A stretch of 64,000 nt of DNA from NCBI RefSeq assembly GCF_901542415.1, contig NZ_CABEHV010000004.1, positions 930,001 to 994,000 of the forward strand. Direction: 5' to 3'. The notes beneath the pieces are model-generated. The model saw nothing but the letters and a program-made list of their open reading frames with translations. It was not told the origin of the DNA and did not search any database. Both the position numbers and the translations under genes were made by a program. Positions within the stretch are counted from its first letter, which is position 1. Every line of letters starts with the position of its first letter. The DNA comes from Streptococcus mitis (GTDB lineage Bacteria; Bacillota; Bacilli; Lactobacillales; Streptococcaceae). Of the stretch, positions 1 to 9,944 are shown one piece after another.

Positions 1-10
1 AAAGATCAAT

Positions 11-784
11 TTAGTTTTCATCAAAGTTCCACTCCGCAAGGCTAGAAACTACATGAGTCGGTGCGATTGGCAGGTCTGCTACTTCTTCTGCCTTGGTAAA
101 ACCTGTCGTCACCAAGAGCGTTGGAATGCTATTGTCAATTCCTGCTCGAATATCAGTCAAGTAATTATCCCCAACCATGATTAACTCTTCACGTTCCAAA
201 CCTAAGTGCTCAACCGCCTTGTCCATAATAATAGCATTTGGTTTCCCGATATAAACAGGCTTCACTCGTGTTGCTACTTCAAGAAGCGTAATCAGTGAAC
301 CAGCACCTGGCAAAAGACCCCGTTCTGTCGGGATATTGAGGTCAGGATTGGTTCCGATAAAGTGAGCTCCCTTTTGAATCGCAAGAGTTGCTGTCGCAAA
401 TTTTTCATAGTCGACTTGCCAGTCCAGGCCTACTACTACATAGGCAGGATTCTCCTTGTCTTCGACATAGCCCGCCGCCTTAATGGCATCTTTGAGTCCT
501 GCTTCTCCGATGACATAGACGGTCTTTTCAAGCCCCAAATCATTCATATAATCGATAGTCGCCAAAGTTGCTGTGTAAACAGTCGATAGAGCTGTATCGA
601 TATTAAAATTCTGAGCCAACATCTGCTGAACACTCTCAGGAGTGCGGGTTGTATTGTTGGTCACAAAAAGATAAGGAATGTCCCGCTTTTTCAATTCATG
701 GACAAAAGCCTCTCCTGCTGGAATTCGATCCTTCCCCTTATAAATGGTTCCGTCTAAATCAATTAAATAGCCTTTATATTTCAT
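11..784 (-). CDS. HAD-IIA family sugar-phosphatase-like hydrolase (NagD type)
   Basis: A 257-residue cytoplasmic phosphatase of the HAD superfamily, subclass IIA. Motif I (DLDGT, with D9 as the expected nucleophile and D11 as the acid/base) is at the N-terminus. Motif II is the VTNNTT segment and motif III the GDN..TDI segment near residue 205. Length and motif spacing match the NagD/TIGR01457 group of Firmicute proteins that dephosphorylate small phospho-metabolites; the true substrate cannot be read from the sequence. A purine-rich AGGAAG precedes the ATG. It follows the acyl-ACP thioesterase and hemW on the same strand with a gap of only 10 bp, so the three probably share a transcript. Confidence 0.9.
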   Translation of the reverse strand: MKYKGYLIDLDGTIYKGKDRIPAGEAFVHELKKRDIPYLFVTNNTTRTPESVQQMLAQNFNIDTALSTVYTATLATIDYMNDLGLEKTVYVIGEAGLKDAIKAAGYVEDKENPAYVVVGLDWQVDYEKFATATLAIQKGAHFIGTNPDLNIPTERGLLPGAGSLITLLEVATRVKPVYIGKPNAIIMDKAVEHLGLEREELIMVGDNYLTDIRAGIDNSIPTLLVTTGFTKAEEVADLPIAPTHVVSSLAEWNFDEN

Positions 785-794
785 CTATTTCTTC

Positions 795-1532
795 CTAATC
801 CTTTTTTATTTCTTGCCAAGTGATGATAGCTTGGGCATTGGTAGCCCCGTCGCTTGTGATCTCATGCTTGCTTTCCAGTCCAGTCCGTTCAACAGCCGAT
901 GTAATCACCCCACCTGGTCGAACTTCCTTGACATACTTGAGATTGATTTTCTTGGGAATATATTGGGTCAAAAAATCCGCTCCCATGACCTCAAAAATCC
1001 AATCCAGATACTTACTGTTATTGACATGACCATTCATATCCAAGTCGTAAAAACGAACATGGTAATCCTTGCTGACTGGCTCGTTCAAGGACTCATACTT
1101 TGGTCCACGGATGAGCTTTTTATCAAAATCAGACTGGTAAGGAGCCACAATCTCAGGTTCGACAGCATGGACTTTTCGACTATCTCGGTCCATGAGAACA
1201 AAGGTCGCCATCATGTGAATGAGCTCCTGCCCCGCTTCATCATAAATGGTAAAGCGACGGTAGCAAAAAAGTCGATTATAGCTCAGGGCTTCCGTTTCGA
1301 TAGTGATTTCCTCTGCAAAACGAGGCAAACGAACCACCTCAATATCATAATCTGTGATAATCCAGACCAGATTATGCTCTTCCAAAATAGTCTTATCACT
1401 AACCCCCAACTCAATAGACTGCATCCCTGAAACTTGCAGGGATAGCAAAATCACATCTGGAAGCTTGATATGACCGTTCATATCAGCCATATCAAAAGGA
1501 ATTTTCATATTCATTTGATAAGTTAAGCCCAT
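795..1532 (-). CDS. Acyl-ACP thioesterase (FatA/FatB-like, double hotdog)
   Basis: A 245-residue soluble thioesterase expected to release fatty acids from acyl-ACP. Two related hotdog halves are visible: an N-terminal half with a DMNGHIKLPD segment and a C-terminal half with DLDMNGHVNNSKYLDW, the conserved Asp/Asn/His region of bacterial acyl-ACP thioesterases. Two adjacent ATGs exist. I chose the second (1532) because GGAG lies 7 nt upstream of it and only 4 nt upstream of the first. The hemW stop codon is 4 bp upstream, suggesting translational coupling. Acyl chain specificity cannot be inferred. Confidence 0.88.
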   Translation of the reverse strand: MGLTYQMNMKIPFDMADMNGHIKLPDVILLSLQVSGMQSIELGVSDKTILEEHNLVWIITDYDIEVVRLPRFAEEITIETEALSYNRLFCYRRFTIYDEAGQELIHMMATFVLMDRDSRKVHAVEPEIVAPYQSDFDKKLIRGPKYESLNEPVSKDYHVRFYDLDMNGHVNNSKYLDWIFEVMGADFLTQYIPKKINLKYVKEVRPGGVITSAVERTGLESKHEITSDGATNAQAIITWQEIKKD

Positions 1533-1536
1533 CATC

Positions 1537-2667
1537 CTACTCCAAAATAAATCGTTCTGCTACAGTGTCTCCTAAAAAGAGACCTCTTTTTGTCATGCGC
1601 ACGCGATCACCGTCTATTTGCATGAGACCTTGTTGAACCAAATCTCTGACAATTTCTCCATAAAGTCCATCGAAGGACCGTCCAAATTTTTCCTCAAATC
1701 GCGCCATGGAGACTCCTGATTTCTTGCGGAGGCCCAAGAACATTTCTTCTTCCATCTGCTCCTTTTGACTCAAGTGCTCTTCTGTGATGCGAGCATTACC
1801 TTCCTCAACAGCACTGAGATAATGACGAATCGGACCATGATTTTTATAGCGGACACCATTGACATAACCAGATGCCCCAGCACCGATGCCATAGTATTCA
1901 GCGTTGTCCCAGTACATGAGATTGTGGCGACTTTCAAAACCAGGCTTGGAGAAATTAGAAATCTCATAATGCTCAAAACCAACTCGCTCAAGCTCTACGA
2001 TGATATACTCAAACATCTCAGCTTCCAGTTCCTCCTTAGGCAGAGGCAATTTCCCTCGTCGCATTCGGTTCATAAAGACCGTATGATTTTCTAAAATCAA
2101 GCTATACAGACTCATATGGGGAATATCCAGCCCAATGGCCTTAGCCACATTGTCCTTGACCTGCTCCATGGTCTGACCTGGCAGTGCATAAATCAAATCG
2201 ATGGAGATATTGTCAAAACCAGCCAGTTTTAGACGGTCGATATTTTCATAAATATCCTTCTCCAAATGACTGCGCCCAATCTTTTTCAACATCTTGTCAT
2301 CAAAGGTCTGCACACCTAGAGAGACACGATTGACAGCCGAGTTCTTCAAAACGGCTATCTTATCCGCATCCAAGTCACCTGGATTGGCTTCAATGGTCAA
2401 CTCTTCTAAGGCAGACAAGTCCAAGTTTTTAGTCAAGCCATCCAATAAAACCTCCAGTTGAGAAGCTGACAAAGCTGTCGGTGTGCCACCACCGATATAG
2501 AGGGTTCTCAACTTTTGAATATCATAAGATTGAAACTCTTCTAACAGATGTTCCAAATAACTATCTACCGGCTGATTCTTGATAAAAACTTTTGAAAAGT
2601 CACAATAATAACAAATCTGGGTACAAAACGGGATGTGCACATAGGCTGACGTTGGTTTTTTCTGCAT
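1537..2667 (-). CDS. hemW: HemW-type radical SAM protein (heme chaperone, formerly 'oxygen-independent coproporphyrinogen oxidase')
   Basis: A 376-residue radical SAM enzyme. The CxxxCxxC cluster motif is in PFCTQICYYCDF near residue 15, followed by the GGGTPT SAM-binding segment and a C-terminal HemW domain. HemW proteins bind heme and are thought to deliver it to respiratory enzymes; they lack coproporphyrinogen oxidase activity. Streptococci do not synthesise heme, so its role here is unclear. The reading frame is open 17 codons further upstream, but family alignment places the start at MQKKPTSAYVHIPF. That ATG lies 7 nt after a TATAAT box, so the mRNA may be leaderless. Confidence 0.88.
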   Translation of the reverse strand: MQKKPTSAYVHIPFCTQICYYCDFSKVFIKNQPVDSYLEHLLEEFQSYDIQKLRTLYIGGGTPTALSASQLEVLLDGLTKNLDLSALEELTIEANPGDLDADKIAVLKNSAVNRVSLGVQTFDDKMLKKIGRSHLEKDIYENIDRLKLAGFDNISIDLIYALPGQTMEQVKDNVAKAIGLDIPHMSLYSLILENHTVFMNRMRRGKLPLPKEELEAEMFEYIIVELERVGFEHYEISNFSKPGFESRHNLMYWDNAEYYGIGAGASGYVNGVRYKNHGPIRHYLSAVEEGNARITEEHLSQKEQMEEEMFLGLRKKSGVSMARFEEKFGRSFDGLYGEIVRDLVQQGLMQIDGDRVRMTKRGLFLGDTVAERFILE

Positions 2668-2674
2668 AGTAATT

Positions 2675-2683
2675 ATTATACCA
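2675..2683 (-). promoter_or_regulatory. Extended -10 promoter of hemW
   Basis: On the minus strand the site reads TGGTATAAT, an extended -10. The hemW ATG follows after 7 nt, placing the predicted transcription start at or next to the start codon. No -35 is obvious because the region upstream is a hairpin. Confidence 0.6.
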
Positions 2684-2742
2684 CAAAAGCGAACAATACT
2701 TAGAATTCCGTTTAACAAAATTCTAGCATTGTTCGCTTTTTT
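2684..2742. terminator. Large hairpin between the LPXTG gene and hemW
   Basis: The arm AGCGAACAAT (2688-2697) pairs perfectly with ATTGTTCGCT (2728-2737), and the inner arms AGAATT/AATTCT pair too. A seven-T run follows on the plus strand and four Ts on the minus strand. It probably terminates the long surface-protein transcript, about 100 bp after that gene's stop, but it lies directly against the hemW promoter. Confidence 0.55.
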
Positions 2743-2842
2743 TATCTAATCATTCTTTGTAGTTTATGGATAAAGCAACTCTCAGAATCAATCTAGTTTG
2801 TTGTTAAAATACAAAAGGATGAATGTTCATTTGACTAAATTT

Positions 2843-5800
2843 TTAGTCTTCTTTTTTCTTTCCAAGAGCAAGTCCGAGACCACCTAGCATACCAAGAAGT
2901 CCTAGAGATGCAAGAGTCGCATTTGATTCTGTTCCTGTATTTGGCAATACATTTTGAGAATCATTTGATTTAGCTCCATTATCATTAGTATTCTTAGTAT
3001 CTACCTGATCTGCATTCGGAGTTAGAGTTTCTGGTGTTACCTTAGCTGGAGTTTCTACTGGAACTTCCACAGCTGGTTTACCTGGTTCAGTAATCTTACC
3101 TGTACCTGGAACTTTACCGTCTGGTAATTCGCTGTTTGGTACTTTACCTTTACCGTCTTCACCGATTGTAACAGTGATTGGGTTACCATCTTTACCTGGG
3201 ATTTCTACCTTAGTTCCTGGTGGGTATGTTGAGCCATCTGGTTTCTTAGGTGTTACTGTAACATCACCTGTCTTAGGATCTTGTTCAACATCTACTGTTG
3301 GTGTCTTACGAGCTGGTGTTGTTACATCCACTGGTTGTGATGGTTTCTTGTTCGGTTCTGTTACTGTTCCTGTACCTGGGACATCTGTCTTAGGAAGATT
3401 GTCATTTGGTACTTCACCTGAACCATTGTCGCCAATTGTTACTGTGATTGTGTTTCCATCTTCACCTGGAATTTCTACCTTAGTTCCTGGTGGATATGTT
3501 GAGCCATCTGGTTTCTTAGGCGTTACAATCGCATTTCCATTTGGTTGTTGAGTAATTTCAATCTTGCCTGGCTTTTCAGTGACTGGTGTTTCTGGTGTTA
3601 CCTTAGCCGGAGTTTCTACTGGAACTTCCACAGCTGGTTTACCTGGTTCAGTAATCTTACCTGTACCTGGAACTTTACCGTCTGGTAATTCGCTGTTTGG
3701 TACTTTACCTTTTCCGTCTTCACCGATTGTAACAGTGATTGGGTTACCATCTTTACCTGGGATTTCTACCTTAGTTCCTGGTGGATATGTTGAGCCATCT
3801 GGTTTCTTAGGTGTTACTGTAACGTCACCTGTCTTAGGATCTTGTTCAACATCTACTGTTGGTGTCTTACGAGCTGGTGTTGTTACATCCACTGGTTGTG
3901 ATGGTTTCTTGTTCGGTTCGGTTACTGTTCCTGTACCTGGGACATCTTTCTTAGGAAGATTGTCATTTGGTACTTCACCTGAACCATTGTCGCCAATTGT
4001 TACTGTGATTGTGTTTCCATCTTCACCTGGAATTTCTACCTTAGTTCCTGGTGGATATGTTGAGCCATCTGGTTTCTTAGGCGTTACAATCGCATTTCCA
4101 TTTGGTTGTTGAGTAATTTCAATCTTGCCTGGCTTTTCAGTGACTGGTGTTTCTGGTGTTACCTTAGCCGGAGTTTCTACTGGAACTTCCACAGCTGGTT
4201 TACCTGGTTCAATAATCTTACCTGTACCTGGAACTTTACCGTCTGGTAATTCGCTGTTTGGTACTTTACCTTTTCCGTCTTCACCGATTGTAACAGTGAT
4301 TGGGTTACCATCTTTACCTGGGATTTCTACCTTAGTTCCTGGTGGATATGTTGAGCCATCTGGTTTCTTAGGTGTTACTGTAACGTCACCTGTCTTAGGA
4401 TCTTGTTCAACATCTACTGTTGGTGTCTTACGAGCTGGTGTTGTTACATCCACTGGTTGTGATGGTTTCTTGTTCGGTTCGGTTACTGTTCCTGTACCTG
4501 GGACATCTTTCTTAGGAAGGTTGTCATTTGGTACTTCACCTGATCCATTGTCGCCAATTGTTACTGTGATTGTGTTTCCATCTTCACCTGGAATTTCTAC
4601 CTTAGTTCCTGGTGGATATGTTGAGCCATCTGGTTTCTTAGGCGTTACAATCGCATTTCCATTTGGTTGTTGAGTAATTTCAATCTTACCTGGCTTTTCA
4701 GTTACTGGTGTTTCTGGTGTTACCTTAGCTGGAGTTTCTACTGGAACTTCCACAGCTGGTTTACCTGGTTCAGTAATCTTACCTGTACCTGGAACTTTAC
4801 CGTCTGGTAATTCGCTGTTTGGTACTTTACCTTTACCGTCTTCACCGATTGTAACAGTGATTGGGTTACCATCTTTACCTGGGATTTCTACCTTAGTTCC
4901 TGGTGGGTATGTTGAGCCATCTGGTTTCTTAGGTGTTACTGTAACGTCACCTGTCTTAGGATCTTGTTCAACATCTACTGTTGGTGTCTTACGAGCTGGT
5001 GTTGTTACTGTTACAGTTACTGGTACTTCCTCTTCTGATCCATCTGGATATCTTACGAGAACTTTGCCTGTTACTTTATCCCCTGGATTCTTATCTGATG
5101 GAATGGTTACTGTTACTTTTCCTGTAGTTTTATCTACTGTGATGATTCCTGGTGTGCCACTTGTGTAAGTTGTTCCTGTTGGGATTTTCTTACCGTTTGC
5201 TTCACTTACTGGAATCTCTACTGATTCTCCTGGTTTACCACTTCCGTCATTGTACTTCGGTGTGTAATCATCTTTATCACGGTTGACTACTGTTACAGTG
5301 ACTGGGACTTCCTCTTCTGATCCATCTGGATATCTTACGAGAACTTTGCCTGTTACTTTATCACCTGGATTCTTATCTGATGGAATGGTTACTGTTACTT
5401 TTCCTGTAGTTTTATCTACTGTGATGATTCCTGGTGTACCACTTGTGTAAGTTGTTCCTGTTGGGATTTTCTTACCGTTTGCTTCACTTACTGGAATCTC
5501 TACTGATGAGCCTGGTTTACCACTTCCGTCATTGTACTTCGGTGTGTAATCATCTTTATCACGGTTGACTACTGTTACAGTGACTGGGACTTCCTCTTCT
5601 GATCCATCTGGATATCTTACGAGAACTTTGCCTGTTACTTTATCCCCTGGATTCTTATCTGATGGAATGGTTACCGTTACTTTGCCTGTAGTTTTATCTA
5701 CTGTGATGATTCCTGGTGTGCCACTTGTGTAAGTTGTTCCTGTTGGGATTTTCTTACCGTTTGCTTCACTTACTGGAATCTCTACTGATGAGCCTGGTTT

Positions 5801-8800
5801 ACCACTTCCGTCATTGTACTTCGGTGTGTAATCATCTTTATCACGGTTGACTACTGTTACAGTGACTGGGACTTCCTCTTCTGATCCATCTGGATATCTT
5901 ACGAGAACTTTGCCTGTTACTTTATCACCTGGATTCTTATCTGATGGAATGGTTACTGTTACTTTTCCTGTAGTTTTATCTACTGTGATGATTCCTGGTG
6001 TGCCACTTGTGTAAGTTGTTCCTGTTGGGATTTTCTTACCGTTTGCTTCACTTACTGGAATCTCTACTGATTCTCCTGGTTTACCACTTCCGTCATTGTA
6101 CTTCGGTGTGTAATCATCTTTATTTGGACGTCCTACGACTACTGGAACATTTACTGTATCATGTGAACCATCTGGGTATGTGACTTTCACTACCGCATTT
6201 CCGACATTACCTGATGTATTTGTTGACGGTTTACTTTGTACCGTTAAAGTTCCTGGAGCAAAGTTTTGTACTTTAGCCTTCACTTCATCATCCGTAATGT
6301 TATGGTTATACGGAACTGTTAAGGTTTCTCCTGTTGGGTTGTGAGCGTCCGCTTGGCTTCGTACTGTAATTCTAATTTGTTTTGTAGTTAAACGATTGTT
6401 TTTATCGTACGCCTTAATTGTTACAGTATAATAACCTACTCCTGCTGTTGGTGTTCCTGTAATTTGGTTGTTCGCATATCTTAATCCTGCTGGTAAATTA
6501 GTTACTTCAATCGGATTATTATCGCGCATTCCTACTCCACCTGTATTATCTACAGCTGTTACTGGAATTGGCGTAATAGATTCATTTTTCGTTACTGTTG
6601 CGCTTTCCGCTGTAATTGTTGGTCCTGTTACGTCGGTTACTGTAACTGGTACATTTACATTGTCAAATGTTCCATCTGGGTATGTGACTTTCACTACCGC
6701 ATTTCCTGCGTTTCCTGCATTCGCTGTTGATGGTCTACTTACAATTGATAAAGTTCCTGGGCCTGCATTACTTACTTTTGCTTTTAATTCCGCATCTGTA
6801 ATGGTATGGTTTTGATTTACAGTTAATCCTGCTCCTGTTGGATTGTGAGCGTCCGCTTGGCTCCGTACTGTAATTGTGATTGTTTTTGTAGCCATATTCC
6901 CATTTTTGTCATAGGCTTTAATGGTTACTGTACTATTTCCAGGCGCTCCAGTCGGTGTTCCTGTAATTCGATTATTCGCATATGTTAATCCTGATGGTAA
7001 TCCTGTTACTTCGATCGGATTATTATCGCGCATTCCAACTCCACCTGTATTATCTACAGCTGTTACAGAAATTGGAGTGATTTGTTCACGGCTTGTTACT
7101 GTAGCATTACCTGCTGTGATTGTTGGTGGTATATTGTCACGTTTAGTTACAGTAAAAGTAAAGCTCACTGGTGCCGCTCTGTGATTAGCATTATCCGTAG
7201 CATTAAAAGTAATTGTATTAGTCTTACCAACATCTTCTGCCGTTGTTGTAATCGTAATAGTTCTTATTTTTTCAGTATCAGTGTCTGTTGGTGAAGTTAC
7301 AGATGCTTTCCCTGAAAAGACCCTAGTACCGTATTTTGTTAGAAAATCATTAGCATCAAGATTAACATGTTTATTATCTCTTGCTGTTACTGTAAAGGTT
7401 ACATTTTGTCCTTCAACTACTGTTTGATTAGCTGGTGTAATAGCTAATGTTGGAGCTTGTGTGTCTGGTGCTTCTGTTGGTGTAACTGGATCACTTTTCT
7501 CAGAAACTACAACTCCGCCATTGTCAACCGTTGTTTCAGCTTTAAGAGGATTTCCTGGTAAAGCTCCGGACACTGTAATTCTTGCAGTTGTCCCATTTGA
7601 TGTCCCTTGTCCAATTACACGATCTCCATCATATAATTTTACAACAGATCCATTTTTAACCCCGCTGCCTACATTAACTTCTATTGTTTGATTTGTTAAG
7701 CCTTTTTTGTTCACTACGCTCGTTGTAATCGTCGGTTTTTTAGGGTTAACCGTAAAGTGAACTTTTCCATCTGATCCTGAATTTGCATCTTTTGATGTAG
7801 AGCCATCTTGGTATCTTGCAATTGCTGTATAAGTAAACTTACCAGCATTTGCTGTACTTGGAGAATTATTTCCTTCCCAACTCCAGCTCATTCCAGCAGG
7901 GAAATCTCCACTGCCCTTACGCGTAATATATTTATCCGCTACAGGATTACCAGTGTTTGGAATGGTGTCTCCTACAACTTTTGTATGTCTGCTACCTTGG
8001 ATAGGATATAGTTTTGCTTGTTTTTCTCTTAAGGTTGGTTGTACTGGTTGGTCTGGATAATCTGTATATTTTGGTTCACTTGCATCTTTTCCTGAAATGA
8101 ATGTATATGCTTGGTTTGTAGTAAGTCCAAATGTACCAACAACTGCTAATGCAAAGGCCTCTCTTACCTGATCATCTGTTACTCCAGCTTTTAGCTTAGC
8201 TTTCACTTGCATGTGAATCGCAGAATCTCTATCCTCTGTTTTAACCCCAAAACCATAAGAGTATCGATTAAATTTGCTTTCCGTTCTTGTTACCGCATGA
8301 ATTAAAAGTGGATCATTGCTATTCCCCTTAAAAGTATCACGCATATCTCGATTATATTCACCGTTATGTCTAATATCTAAAGCATTGAAATACGTTAATT
8401 TTCTCCAACCTGAACCATAATCAGTTGAATTATTTAAGAAATTAACATTATGAGTAGCAGTTCTAGTAAAGTTTTCTGGATTTTGAGAAAGCGTTCCAGA
8501 GTTACCATTTCTCGTATAAGTTTCAAATTTTAAATCTCTTAAAGTATTACCTTTATAAAGACCCTCGCTTGTTAAATCTAAAATTTGAGGTGGTAAAATT
8601 AATCGATAGATTTGATATCTACTTAGGTGCGCCATTGAGGCACCATCATTATTGAAGAAAACATCATAAACTACATAACGTTCTCCATCGATTGTTGTCG
8701 TTTTAGCGAACATATCTACTTTTTTTTCGGTATATTCTCTTAATCCATTTCTAACGACTCTGCTTCCATCACTCGCACGGTGACGTTGATAAATCAATAA

Positions 8801-9781
8801 GTTGTCACTTGAATCCCATCTTGAAGAAATTGAAGCCGCTCTTACATTTGTTCCTTCTTCAATTTTATTTCCGTTACGTGGGTCATTCTTACCTGAAGTT
8901 AGACGCAAAGTCGCTATCTTGACAGAATTAAATGTTCTTTTTACACGCTGATTCAAATCCTCAAGTTCATTAGATGTTACCCTAGTATTTGTCAATAACC
9001 CTTGAGCAAGTGAGAGAACTTCATTGGCTTTTTCCAACACTTCTTTAGTTGTTTCATTTTCAGGCAAATCAAGAAGCGCAGCTTGTAATTGATCAGTAGA
9101 TAATTTTAAAGATTCTTTTTTCTCTGTTGTGCTTTTATCAGCTTCCTTGTTTTGAGAAGTAGATTTATCAGCTTCACTTAGTTCAGAAGTGATTTTATTA
9201 TCTTTGATTTCAGTCTTATTTTCAGTTGCAGTTTCTTGAACCTTGTTTGATTCTTTAGTAGCATTTGATAAGACAGTTAAGTCACTTTCTAAAAGGGAAA
9301 GTAGTTCATCTACATCCTTCTGTGTTGCAGTATCACTATCTAGTAGGGCTTGTCCTTTTTGAACTCTGTCCTTAATCGGAGAAATAACTGACTTGTCAAG
9401 ATCTGATTTCGATGAAAGAGTAGTCTTTAACTCTTCAACTACTTTTTTTAATTTCGCTTTATCAACCACTTTGACAACGTTTTCATTTTTGGTTGTCGTC
9501 TTCTTCTCCAAAGGATTCTGTGCAGCTTCTACTTTGATAGCAGTAGGTTGTTGAATCTCTGCGAGTGATTTATTCTTCTCTTTTTGATTATGCACATCTG
9601 TGGTATTTTGTGAGTTGTTTTCAATCACACTATCCGCACTAGCAACACGCGCACCCAAAAACATCAGTGCTGCAACAGCCACTGACGCCGCACCAAAACT
9701 ATATTTACGAATAGAGAAGCGTAGAACCTTTTCACGTTGGTGACGCTTTACTCTACTTAGTGAATTCGATTTGTTTTCCAT
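2843..9781 (-). CDS. Giant YSIRK-signal, LPXTG-anchored surface protein with long-Rib and glycine/proline-rich repeats
   Basis: A 2312-residue cell-wall-anchored protein. The N-terminus has a YSIRK-type signal (FSIRKYSFGAASV at 22-34; likely cleavage after ASA 47-49). A Lys/Glu/Ser-rich, coiled-coil-prone segment follows to about 290, then a unique putative ligand-binding region to about 670. Next are Ig-like/putative-Ig modules with VGMRDNNPIEV motifs (about 870-1210), four 94-residue long-Rib repeats beginning KDDYTPKYNDGSG (about 1221-1595), and three full plus one partial 187-residue repeats containing STYPPGTKVEIPG (about 1592-2255). Sortase signal LPNTG is at 2279-2283, followed by a hydrophobic stretch and KKKED. 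AGGAGG sits 4 nt before the ATG. Adhesin function is inferred; no ligand is identifiable. The gene separates hemW from ytxH, genes of otherwise ordinary housekeeping type, so it may be strain-specific. Confidence 0.9.
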   Translation of the reverse strand: MENKSNSLSRVKRHQREKVLRFSIRKYSFGAASVAVAALMFLGARVASADSVIENNSQNTTDVHNQKEKNKSLAEIQQPTAIKVEAAQNPLEKKTTTKNENVVKVVDKAKLKKVVEELKTTLSSKSDLDKSVISPIKDRVQKGQALLDSDTATQKDVDELLSLLESDLTVLSNATKESNKVQETATENKTEIKDNKITSELSEADKSTSQNKEADKSTTEKKESLKLSTDQLQAALLDLPENETTKEVLEKANEVLSLAQGLLTNTRVTSNELEDLNQRVKRTFNSVKIATLRLTSGKNDPRNGNKIEEGTNVRAASISSRWDSSDNLLIYQRHRASDGSRVVRNGLREYTEKKVDMFAKTTTIDGERYVVYDVFFNNDGASMAHLSRYQIYRLILPPQILDLTSEGLYKGNTLRDLKFETYTRNGNSGTLSQNPENFTRTATHNVNFLNNSTDYGSGWRKLTYFNALDIRHNGEYNRDMRDTFKGNSNDPLLIHAVTRTESKFNRYSYGFGVKTEDRDSAIHMQVKAKLKAGVTDDQVREAFALAVVGTFGLTTNQAYTFISGKDASEPKYTDYPDQPVQPTLREKQAKLYPIQGSRHTKVVGDTIPNTGNPVADKYITRKGSGDFPAGMSWSWEGNNSPSTANAGKFTYTAIARYQDGSTSKDANSGSDGKVHFTVNPKKPTITTSVVNKKGLTNQTIEVNVGSGVKNGSVVKLYDGDRVIGQGTSNGTTARITVSGALPGNPLKAETTVDNGGVVVSEKSDPVTPTEAPDTQAPTLAITPANQTVVEGQNVTFTVTARDNKHVNLDANDFLTKYGTRVFSGKASVTSPTDTDTEKIRTITITTTAEDVGKTNTITFNATDNANHRAAPVSFTFTVTKRDNIPPTITAGNATVTSREQITPISVTAVDNTGGVGMRDNNPIEVTGLPSGLTYANNRITGTPTGAPGNSTVTIKAYDKNGNMATKTITITVRSQADAHNPTGAGLTVNQNHTITDAELKAKVSNAGPGTLSIVSRPSTANAGNAGNAVVKVTYPDGTFDNVNVPVTVTDVTGPTITAESATVTKNESITPIPVTAVDNTGGVGMRDNNPIEVTNLPAGLRYANNQITGTPTAGVGYYTVTIKAYDKNNRLTTKQIRITVRSQADAHNPTGETLTVPYNHNITDDEVKAKVQNFAPGTLTVQSKPSTNTSGNVGNAVVKVTYPDGSHDTVNVPVVVGRPNKDDYTPKYNDGSGKPGESVEIPVSEANGKKIPTGTTYTSGTPGIITVDKTTGKVTVTIPSDKNPGDKVTGKVLVRYPDGSEEEVPVTVTVVNRDKDDYTPKYNDGSGKPGSSVEIPVSEANGKKIPTGTTYTSGTPGIITVDKTTGKVTVTIPSDKNPGDKVTGKVLVRYPDGSEEEVPVTVTVVNRDKDDYTPKYNDGSGKPGSSVEIPVSEANGKKIPTGTTYTSGTPGIITVDKTTGKVTVTIPSDKNPGDKVTGKVLVRYPDGSEEEVPVTVTVVNRDKDDYTPKYNDGSGKPGESVEIPVSEANGKKIPTGTTYTSGTPGIITVDKTTGKVTVTIPSDKNPGDKVTGKVLVRYPDGSEEEVPVTVTVTTPARKTPTVDVEQDPKTGDVTVTPKKPDGSTYPPGTKVEIPGKDGNPITVTIGEDGKGKVPNSELPDGKVPGTGKITEPGKPAVEVPVETPAKVTPETPVTEKPGKIEITQQPNGNAIVTPKKPDGSTYPPGTKVEIPGEDGNTITVTIGDNGSGEVPNDNLPKKDVPGTGTVTEPNKKPSQPVDVTTPARKTPTVDVEQDPKTGDVTVTPKKPDGSTYPPGTKVEIPGKDGNPITVTIGEDGKGKVPNSELPDGKVPGTGKIIEPGKPAVEVPVETPAKVTPETPVTEKPGKIEITQQPNGNAIVTPKKPDGSTYPPGTKVEIPGEDGNTITVTIGDNGSGEVPNDNLPKKDVPGTGTVTEPNKKPSQPVDVTTPARKTPTVDVEQDPKTGDVTVTPKKPDGSTYPPGTKVEIPGKDGNPITVTIGEDGKGKVPNSELPDGKVPGTGKITEPGKPAVEVPVETPAKVTPETPVTEKPGKIEITQQPNGNAIVTPKKPDGSTYPPGTKVEIPGEDGNTITVTIGDNGSGEVPNDNLPKTDVPGTGTVTEPNKKPSQPVDVTTPARKTPTVDVEQDPKTGDVTVTPKKPDGSTYPPGTKVEIPGKDGNPITVTIGEDGKGKVPNSELPDGKVPGTGKITEPGKPAVEVPVETPAKVTPETLTPNADQVDTKNTNDNGAKSNDSQNVLPNTGTESNATLASLGLLGMLGGLGLALGKKKED
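3010..4997 (-). repeat. 561-bp (187-aa) tandem coding repeats
   Basis: Period 561 bp, measured from recurring GTGTCTTACGAGC landmarks at 3301, 3862, 4423 and 4984. There are three complete units plus a C-terminal partial one. Each unit is two diverged half-repeats, both containing the TYPPGT motif (spacing 90 and 97 residues). Copies differ by only a few substitutions. Confidence 0.85.
4998..6125 (-). repeat. Four 282-bp (94-aa) long-Rib coding repeats
   Basis: Landmark ATCATCTTTATCAC ends at 5280, 5562 and 5844, with the fourth copy near 6126: a constant 282-bp period in frame. Internal copies read PGSSVEIP while the outer two read PGESVEIP. Confidence 0.85.
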
Positions 9782-9891
9782 TTTTCCTCCTTATGTCAAA
9801 ACACAAAATCAAATTAAAAAGCAATTTTTATAGCTAATCCCAAGTAGGAATATAACCATAAAAAATCACTATGATGAGCATTTTACACATC

Positions 9892-9942
9892 ACAGCTATT
9901 ACAGCTATTACAGCTATTACAGCTATTACAGCTATTACAGCT
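9892..9942. repeat. 9-bp tandem repeat (ACAGCTATT)5.7
   Basis: Five perfect ACAGCTATT units (9892-9936) followed by ACAGCT. The array starts 2 bp below the -10 hexamer of the surface-protein gene, so it would span the start site and the first part of the leader RNA. Confidence 0.9.
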
Positions 9943-9944
9943 CG

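Noticed and set aside
3174..6183. Several plus-strand ORFs (103-182 residues) rich in Gly/Val/Pro within the surface gene
   Set aside because: They are antisense shadows of the repeat units, recur with the same 561-bp or 282-bp period and have no ribosome binding sites.
9892..9942. Possible CRISPR array
   Set aside because: The 9-bp units are contiguous with no spacers, and no cas genes are near.
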